Assembly (NCBI GenBank): GCA_947476855.1
Contig: CANJSR010000155.1
Span: 1-10,088, forward strand
DNA length: 10,088 nucleotides
Source of the DNA: Acetobacteraceae bacterium
GTDB lineage: Bacteria > Pseudomonadota > Alphaproteobacteria > Acetobacterales > Acetobacteraceae
Direction of reading: 5' to 3'
The stretch's first letter is position 1; each line of letters begins with the position of its first letter. Of this stretch, positions 5,511-10,088 are shown in pieces. The position numbers and the translations under genes were made by a program. Under the pieces are notes generated by a model. The model saw nothing but the letters and a program-made list of their open reading frames with translations. It searched no databases and was not told the DNA's origin.

Positions 5511-6260
5511 TCACAGCCGCCACCCGGCATGGATCGCCGCGATCCCGCCCGAGAGGTTCCGCACCGTCACCCGCCCCAGCCCGGCCGCTCGCATCATCCC
5601 CGCAAGGGTCTCCTGGTCCGGGAACGTCCGGATGCTCTCGGCCAGGTACTGGTAGCTCTCCGCATCCCCCGCCACCATCTGCCCCAGCCGAGGCAGCACC
5701 TTGAACGACCACGCATCATAAACCGGCGTCAGCGCCGCCACCTGCACGCGGGAGAACTCCAGGCAAAGGAACCGTCCGCCGGGCTTCAGGACACGCCGAG
5801 CCTCGGCCAGCACGGCGTCCTTGTTCGTGCAGTTCCGTAGCCCGAACGCCATCGACACCCGATCCACGCAGCGATCCGGCAGCGGCAGACGCTCCGCATC
5901 CGCCACCAGCAGGGACACGTCGCCGATCAGCCCCCGCTCGATCGCACGGTCCTGCCCGACCGACAGCATCGCGGCGTTGATGTCCGACAGCAGCACCGGC
6001 CCGCCGCCCGCCGCCAGCCAGCCAAAGCTGATATCCCCCGTCCCGCCCGCCAGATCGAGCAGGCAATCGCGGGGCCTCGGGTTGAGATCGCTGACGAAAA
6101 TCCGCTTCCACACCCGATGCACGCCCAGCGACATCAGATCGTTCATGACGTCGTATTTGGGAGCCACGCTGTTGAAGACGGCGCGGACCATGCCCGATTT
6201 CTCGGCCGGATCCACGCGACGGAAGCCGAAATCGACGCTCGGGGCGGGGTTGTCGCTCAT
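5511..6260 (-). CDS. ubiE: Demethylmenaquinone / 2-methoxy-6-polyprenyl-1,4-benzoquinol methyltransferase
   Basis: A 249-aa SAM-dependent class I methyltransferase of normal length. It makes the C-methylation in ubiquinone synthesis (and in menaquinone synthesis where present). SAM motif I is DLAGGTGDI (69-77), with acidic SDIN (92-95) ending the second strand. The two UbiE signature regions are present: [17 protein letters not shown] (36-52) and [15 protein letters not shown] (156-170). [17 protein letters not shown] (203-219) and the C-terminal [13 protein letters not shown] are family hallmarks. The start [16 protein letters not shown] is the first ATG; no obvious Shine-Dalgarno precedes it. 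It is divergent from mutM with only 29 bp between start codons, an order seen in many alphaproteobacteria. Downstream lies a repeat block instead of ubiB. Confidence 0.97.
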   Translation of the reverse strand: MSDNPAPSVDFGFRRVDPAEKSGMVRAVFNSVAPKYDVMNDLMSLGVHRVWKRIFVSDLNPRPRDCLLDLAGGTGDISFGWLAAGGGPVLLSDINAAMLSVGQDRAIERGLIGDVSLLVADAERLPLPDRCVDRVSMAFGLRNCTNKDAVLAEARRVLKPGGRFLCLEFSRVQVAALTPVYDAWSFKVLPRLGQMVAGDAESYQYLAESIRTFPDQETLAGMMRAAGLGRVTVRNLSGGIAAIHAGWRL

Positions 6261-6289
6261 GGGAGTGGTCTATAGCCTGCCCGACACCC

Positions 6290-7129
6290 ATGCCGGAACT
6301 CCCAGAAGTCGAAACAGTCATGCGTGGCCTTCAGGCTCGCCTCGAAGGCCGGCGGATCACGCATGCCGAAATGCGGCGCGCCGACCTGCGCTGGCCCATG
6401 CCGGTCGGCCTGGCCGGCCGGTTGCTGGGCGCGCGGGTCGAGGGATTCCGCCGGCGCGGCAAATACATCCTGATGCGGCTCGATGGCGGGGACTCGGTCC
6501 TGCTGCACCTCGGCATGTCCGGGCGCATGCTGATCAGCCCCGGCCGGCCCAACGCGATGACCCCGCACGAGCACCTGGTGATCGAAACCGATGATGGTTG
6601 GCATGTCGGCTTCGTCGATCCCCGCCGCTTCGGCTCGATCGACCTGATCCCCACCGCCCAGGAGGACACGCACAAGCTGCTCGCCGGCATGGGGCCGGAG
6701 CCACTGGACGACGCATTCTCCGCCGCCTCCCTGTCCGCGTCGCTGGCCGGGAAGAAGACCCCGATCAAGGCGGCATTGCTCGACCAGGGCGTCGTCGCGG
6801 GCCTCGGGAACATCTACGTGTGTGAGGCACTGTTCCGCGCCGGCATCTCCCCCAAGCGGCTGGCGCACACGGTCGCAGGCACCCGGGCCGCGCGGCTGGT
6901 GCCCGAGATCAAGGCAACGCTGACCGAGGCGATCGCCGCCGGCGGCTCCTCCCTGCGCGACTACGTCCAGACGAACGGGGAACTCGGCTATTTCCAGCAC
7001 GCCTGGAAGGTCTACGGGCGGGAAGGCGAACCCTGCGAGCGTTGCCCCGGCCCGCCTGGCTGCGCGGGGATCAAGCGGATCGTCCAGTCCGGCCGCAGCA
7101 CCTTCTATTGCCCCCGGACCCAGCGGTAG
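6290..7129 (+). CDS. mutM: Formamidopyrimidine-DNA glycosylase (Fpg) with atypical zinc finger
   Basis: A 279-aa bifunctional DNA glycosylase/AP lyase that removes 8-oxoguanine and formamidopyrimidines. The N-terminus PELPEVE gives the catalytic proline (P2) and E3; K58 in RRGKYI is the conserved lysine; DPRRFG (110-115) and the helix-two-turn-helix [12 protein letters not shown] (171-182) are present. The C-terminal finger is unusual. The cysteines are C249-x2-C252-x5-C258-x15-C274, and the usual last cysteine of the CPxCQ ending is threonine (FYCPRTQR, T277). Four cysteines remain, but in a changed spacing. The gene starts 29 bp from the divergent ubiE start and has no clear Shine-Dalgarno. 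The next gene, an exporter, starts about 145 bp downstream on the same strand. Confidence 0.96.
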   Translation: MPELPEVETVMRGLQARLEGRRITHAEMRRADLRWPMPVGLAGRLLGARVEGFRRRGKYILMRLDGGDSVLLHLGMSGRMLISPGRPNAMTPHEHLVIETDDGWHVGFVDPRRFGSIDLIPTAQEDTHKLLAGMGPEPLDDAFSAASLSASLAGKKTPIKAALLDQGVVAGLGNIYVCEALFRAGISPKRLAHTVAGTRAARLVPEIKATLTEAIAAGGSSLRDYVQTNGELGYFQHAWKVYGREGEPCERCPGPPGCAGIKRIVQSGRSTFYCPRTQR

Positions 7130-7154
7130 GGCCTTCCGCGGGCGAGCAGGAGCC

Positions 7155-7277
7155 ATGCGGCCGAGCGCCTTCCGGGCTTGCGCGGATCGTGCGACACGAC
7201 CGGCCGAACCAACGCGCCCAGGGGAGACATCGCGAATGATCGCGCGCCAACAGCGACCCGCAGCGCCCGCGCCGTGA
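7155..7277 (+). CDS. Possible 40-codon leader ORF coupled to the exporter gene
   Basis: ATG 7155 follows AGGAG (7148-7152) and opens a 40-codon frame ending at TGA 7275-7277. That stop overlaps the exporter's proposed GTG start (7274-7276) as GTGA. An internal in-frame ATG at 7236, with GGGGAG (7221-7226) upstream, would give a 13-residue peptide ending in RPAAPAP. The peptide has no recognisable domain. The overlap is the kind used for translational coupling, and it may provide ribosomes to a start codon that lacks its own binding site. It could equally be chance in GC-rich DNA. Confidence 0.3.
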   Translation: MRPSAFRACADRATRPAEPTRPGETSRMIARQQRPAAPAP

Positions 7278-8758
7278 GCGACCAGCCGAGGCTGCCGCCG
7301 GCCGGGTCGAAATCGCTGTTCCGCACCGTCGTTCCCCCGATCGTCATTCCCGTCTTCCTTGCCGCGGCCGACAGCACCGTCGTCGCTACAGCCCTGCCCG
7401 CCATCGCCGCCGACCTCGGCGAGGTGGAGCGCCTGTCCTGGGTCGTTGTCGTCAACCTGATCGCCAGCACGATCGCCGCGCCCTCGGTCGGGCGGCTGGG
7501 CGACCAGTTCGGGCGGCGGCGGATGATGCTGATCGCCCTGGTGTTCTATGCCGCTGCCTCCTGCTGCACCGCGCTGGCGCCGAGCTTTGAGTGGCTGCTG
7601 GTGGGGCGGGCGCTGCAGGGGTTGGGGGGCGGCGGGCTGATGACGCTGGCCCAGGCGCTGATCGGAGAGAACGTGCCGCAGAAGGAGCGTGGCGCGTACC
7701 AGGGCTATTTCTCGGCCAACATCGTCACCGGTTCCACCATCGGCCCCCTCGCCGGCGGCCTCATGACCGAGACGCTCGGCTGGCGCTCGGTCTTCCTGGC
7801 CTATGCGCCGCTGTGCGCGGTGGCGTTCCTGCTGGTGATGATGCTGCCCCGCCACCAGCAGAACGGGCCGCGGACGCCGATCGACTATACCGGGATGGCG
7901 CTGCTGGCGGCCTTCGTGGTGCCGTTGCTGATGGCGGTGTCGCAGCTTCAGCGGCTCGATCCCGCCATGCTGCCGAAGCTGGGGCTGCTGCTGGGCGTCG
8001 CCGCCGTCGCGCTGTTCGTGCTGCTGTGGCACCAGCGGCGTATCCCCGCCCCGCTTCTGACCCTGTCGCTGTTCCGCATCCCCGCCTTCTGGCGGGCGGA
8101 TGTGATGGCATTCTGTTCGGGGGCGTCGCTGATCGGGCTGATGACGTTCCTGCCGATCTACCTCCAGGTCGTGACCGGGGCGTCTCCGGCCGAGACCGGC
8201 ATGATGCTGATCCCGCTGACCGGATCGGTCGCCTTTGGGTCGGTTGTCACCGGCTGGCTGGTCACACGCTCTGGCCGGACCGCGATCTTTCCGACGGTCG
8301 GGCTGACGATCACCGCCTGCACCATGGTCAGCCTGGCGATCTGGGCCCCGGACATGAGCCGGGTGCAACTGTCCTGGCTGCTGGCGCTGGGCGGCATCTG
8401 CCAGGGCAGCGCGATGCTGGTGGCGCAGGTGACGGTGCAGAGCGTGGCTGGCCCGCGCAACCTCGGCGCCGCCGCGGCGTCCGCCCAATTGTCGCGGTCG
8501 CTGGGATCGGCGTTCGGGGCGGCGGCGGCCGGGGCGGTGCTGTTCGGCGTGCTGACCGCGAGCGACCCGGACACGGCCAATCTGTTCTTCGAGATGGTGC
8601 GGCGCGGGCCTGGCATCCTGGCGAGCCTGCCCGCGGACCGGCAGATGGCGGTGCAGACCGAGGTGGCTCAGGCTTTTCGCGGCGTGTTCCTGACGATCGC
8701 CTGCTTCTCGGTCACCATCGTGGCGATGGCGTCGACGCTGCCCTTGCGCCGGCTGTAG
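7274..8758 (+). CDS. DHA2-family (EmrB/QacA, 14-TM class) MFS exporter
   Basis: A 494-aa inner-membrane protein if GTG 7274 is used; the same frame is open from a TTG at 7178 (526 aa), but the extra 32 residues are polar and unlike the family. TM1 follows a short tail (TVVPPIVIPVFLAAADSTVVATALPAI, motif D1 with A31-A-D33). Motif A is GRLGDQFGRRR (73-83), motif C is GSTIGPLAGG (153-162). Hydrophobic segments repeat to the end, consistent with 14 helices, with a long polar loop near DPDTANLFFEMVRRGPGILASLPADRQ before the last. Proteins of this group export drugs, dyes or metabolites using the proton gradient; the substrate cannot be told. No membrane-fusion partner (EmrA) or TetR/MarR regulator is beside it. 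Its TAG stop directly abuts the stop of the convergent glycosyltransferase gene. Confidence 0.9.
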   Translation: MSDQPRLPPAGSKSLFRTVVPPIVIPVFLAAADSTVVATALPAIAADLGEVERLSWVVVVNLIASTIAAPSVGRLGDQFGRRRMMLIALVFYAAASCCTALAPSFEWLLVGRALQGLGGGGLMTLAQALIGENVPQKERGAYQGYFSANIVTGSTIGPLAGGLMTETLGWRSVFLAYAPLCAVAFLLVMMLPRHQQNGPRTPIDYTGMALLAAFVVPLLMAVSQLQRLDPAMLPKLGLLLGVAAVALFVLLWHQRRIPAPLLTLSLFRIPAFWRADVMAFCSGASLIGLMTFLPIYLQVVTGASPAETGMMLIPLTGSVAFGSVVTGWLVTRSGRTAIFPTVGLTITACTMVSLAIWAPDMSRVQLSWLLALGGICQGSAMLVAQVTVQSVAGPRNLGAAAASAQLSRSLGSAFGAAAAGAVLFGVLTASDPDTANLFFEMVRRGPGILASLPADRQMAVQTEVAQAFRGVFLTIACFSVTIVAMASTLPLRRL

Positions 8759-9844
8759 TCAGGCCTTCCCGGTCAGGGCCCGGGCCTGGCGCAGAAGCAG
8801 CGCGGCCATGTCCCGCCAGGCGGCGTCGATGTCCACCGCGGTGCCGGAGGCGGGCGGACGCTGGCGCGCCATCGCGTCGATCGCGCCCGCGATGGCGGCG
8901 GCGTCGGGCGGGCACAGGGTGACGTTCGGCTGGCCTTCGAGTTGCTCCGCCAGCCCGCCAACGGCCGTGGCGATGATGGCGCATCCCGCCGCGAGGCCGG
9001 CCGCGGCCACCCCGCTCTGGCTTGCTTCCCGATAGGGCAGGATCAGCGCGTGCGCCCAGCCCAGCACTTCGCCGAGTTCCGTTTCCGGCACCCACCGGTT
9101 CTCCACGGTCACACCGGGCCGGTCGCGCAGGCGGGCGAGGTCGGGGGATTCGGGGCCGGAGCCCACGACGCGCAGAACGACATCATCCCGGGGGCCGAGG
9201 GCGTCCAGCGCCTCGGTCAGCAGGTCCATGCCCTTGTAGGGGAGAAGGCGGCCGAAAAAGAGCAACCGAAGCGGCCCGTCGGTGGGGCGAGGCGGCGGGG
9301 CGCCGAACGGCCACGGTGGCATGAAGATGCGGATCAGCCTGGCGCCGTTCGGCCCGGTCAGCCCCTGCTGGCCCAGCCGGTCGCCGACATGGCTGGTAAA
9401 GGCGGCGACCCCGTCCGCCATGCGGCACAGCCGGCGCTGCAAGGCCATCAGGAAGGGAAGCCCATCCCCCGGATGCGGGTCGGCGTCATGCACGATCACC
9501 ACGAGGGGCACACCGATCCGCCGGAGCGCGTAGGCCATGATCAGGTCCAGCGGGCCAGGATGCGCGCAGATCGCCAGGTCCGGCGCCAGGGCCCGAAGGG
9601 TCGGCACCAGACGCCAGTATAGCCAGGGCGCGATCAACACCCGGAACGCGAACCCCACCATGCCGTTGTAGGTGTCGACCAGCAGGGCACAAGCCGGCGG
9701 GGTAGGGCCTTTGAGAACGTCGGCTCGTCTGGAAAGAGACAGGATGGGAGTAACCCCGGGGGACACGCGCAACCCGTCGGCCAGCATGACGGCGAAGCGG
9801 GGGCCACCACCGAAGCGGCCCCATTGCCAGACAAGAACTCTCAC
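8759..9844 (-). CDS. GT-B fold glycosyltransferase, GT4-like
   Basis: A 361-aa protein from GTG 9844 (VRVLVWQWGRFGGGPRFA), preceded by GGGAG about 11 nt upstream. The only in-frame ATG lies at 10063-10061 inside the hairpin repeats, so a 434-aa version is unlikely. The N-terminal Rossmann half has a glycine-rich loop after strand 1 (GRFGGGPRFAVMLADGL, 9-25) and PLVVIVHDADPHPGD (113-127). The C-terminal nucleotide-sugar half starts LRLLFFGRLLPYKGMDLLTEAL (192-213), the GT4 signature, and has VVGSGPE (226-232), then LILPYREASQSGVAAAGLAAGCAIIATAVGGLAEQL (267-302), the donor-binding region with E273. It probably adds a sugar to a surface polysaccharide, lipid or protein. Acceptor and sugar are unknown, and no other polysaccharide genes are in the window. 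Confidence 0.88.
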   Translation of the reverse strand: MRVLVWQWGRFGGGPRFAVMLADGLRVSPGVTPILSLSRRADVLKGPTPPACALLVDTYNGMVGFAFRVLIAPWLYWRLVPTLRALAPDLAICAHPGPLDLIMAYALRRIGVPLVVIVHDADPHPGDGLPFLMALQRRLCRMADGVAAFTSHVGDRLGQQGLTGPNGARLIRIFMPPWPFGAPPPRPTDGPLRLLFFGRLLPYKGMDLLTEALDALGPRDDVVLRVVGSGPESPDLARLRDRPGVTVENRWVPETELGEVLGWAHALILPYREASQSGVAAAGLAAGCAIIATAVGGLAEQLEGQPNVTLCPPDAAAIAGAIDAMARQRPPASGTAVDIDAAWRDMAALLLRQARALTGKA

Positions 9845-9941
9845 CGGCGTGGCGTCTCCCGGCTGCCAGGACAGGTTTCGTGGAACGTTTCTGTCGTGGG
9901 GCACCGGGCCGCATAGCGGGTCGAGGGGGTGGTGGGCAAGT

Positions 9942-10008
9942 GGGGCTCCGCCCCGGACCCCGCCAGGGGGCTTTGCCCCTTCGATCCCCACCAAGGGCTC
10001 GCCCTTGG
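9942..10008. repeat. Cluster of three small GC hairpins upstream of the glycosyltransferase gene
   Basis: Three successive inverted repeats: GGGGC-TCC-GCCCC (9942-9954), GGGGC-TTT-GCCCC (9967-9979) and CCAAGGGC-TC-GCCCTTGG (9991-10008, perfect 8-bp arms). Arrays of this kind are common intergenic repeats in GC-rich alphaproteobacteria. They lie about 100 bp upstream of the proposed start codon and could lie in its leader or separate it from the next gene. Confidence 0.8.
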
Positions 10009-10019
10009 AACCATTGGAG

Positions 10020-10088
10020 TGGGGGGATTCCGGGAGGGGCTGAGGTGGTGGTCGACACATCACCGCAGCCCCTCCCGGGATCCCCCCA
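10020..10088. repeat. Large inverted repeat, 31-bp arms, at the window end
   Basis: The left arm 10020-10050 (TGGGGGGATTCCGGGAGGGG...) and right arm 10058-10088 match at 28 of 31 positions as reverse complements, around a 7-base centre GTCGACA. Two of the three differences are G-T wobbles, so a transcript could pair at all but one position. It may be a strong bidirectional terminator or a repeat of the palindromic type. It may extend past the window end, so its true boundary is not known. Confidence 0.85.

Noticed and set aside
6257..8488. 743-codon open frame antisense to mutM and the exporter gene
   Set aside because: It is a GC-rich shadow: low-complexity R/G/Q/H-rich translation, no family resemblance, and both genes on the other strand have full motifs.

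Overview
This is a high-GC window (the composition is only an impression, not computed) with eight protein genes, several repeat elements and no RNA genes that I can see. The divergent mutM / ubiE pair, coaBC near ubiE, the HisKA_2-type kinase, and the GC-rich palindromic intergenic repeats suggest an alphaproteobacterium, perhaps Acetobacteraceae or another Rhodospirillales-like lineage. The family-level call is inference. Genes are densely packed: three convergent pairs meet with gaps of 0 to 3 bp (around 1658, 3488 and 8758).

Left part (1-1657): a leftward gene, cut by the window edge, encodes a protein resembling the glycine/sarcosine/betaine reductase selenoprotein B (GrdB) family. Its frame meets a TGA at 91-89 but coding continues through it with the redox motif U-P-V-C, and a hairpin-forming sequence follows directly. 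I read it as a selenoprotein. Divergent from it is a TauD/TfdA-type Fe(II)/2-oxoglutarate dioxygenase with its metal and co-substrate residues in place.

Middle part (1661-3487): a leftward DUF6502-like gene and a rightward short HisKA_2/HATPase histidine kinase with no recognisable sensor domain share an AT-rich divergent control region. It holds two near-identical palindromes with half-site GTGGG, one near each gene's likely promoter. This looks like a two-operator switch.

Core metabolism (3491-7129): coaBC (coenzyme A synthesis) and ubiE (ubiquinone/menaquinone methyltransferase) are both leftward but separated by about 0.8 kb of non-coding mosaic repeats. In many alphaproteobacteria ubiB lies in this position. 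mutM (DNA glycosylase) diverges from ubiE and has an unusual C-terminal zinc finger.

Right part (7130-10088): a DHA2-type (14-TM class) drug exporter is preceded by a short possible leader ORF whose stop overlaps the exporter's GTG start. A leftward GT-B glycosyltransferase abuts it tail to tail. The end of the window is a cluster of hairpins closed by a 31-bp near-perfect inverted repeat.

The most interesting items are the in-frame selenocysteine codon, the twin operators, the rearranged MutM zinc finger and the composite repeat block in the ubiB position.
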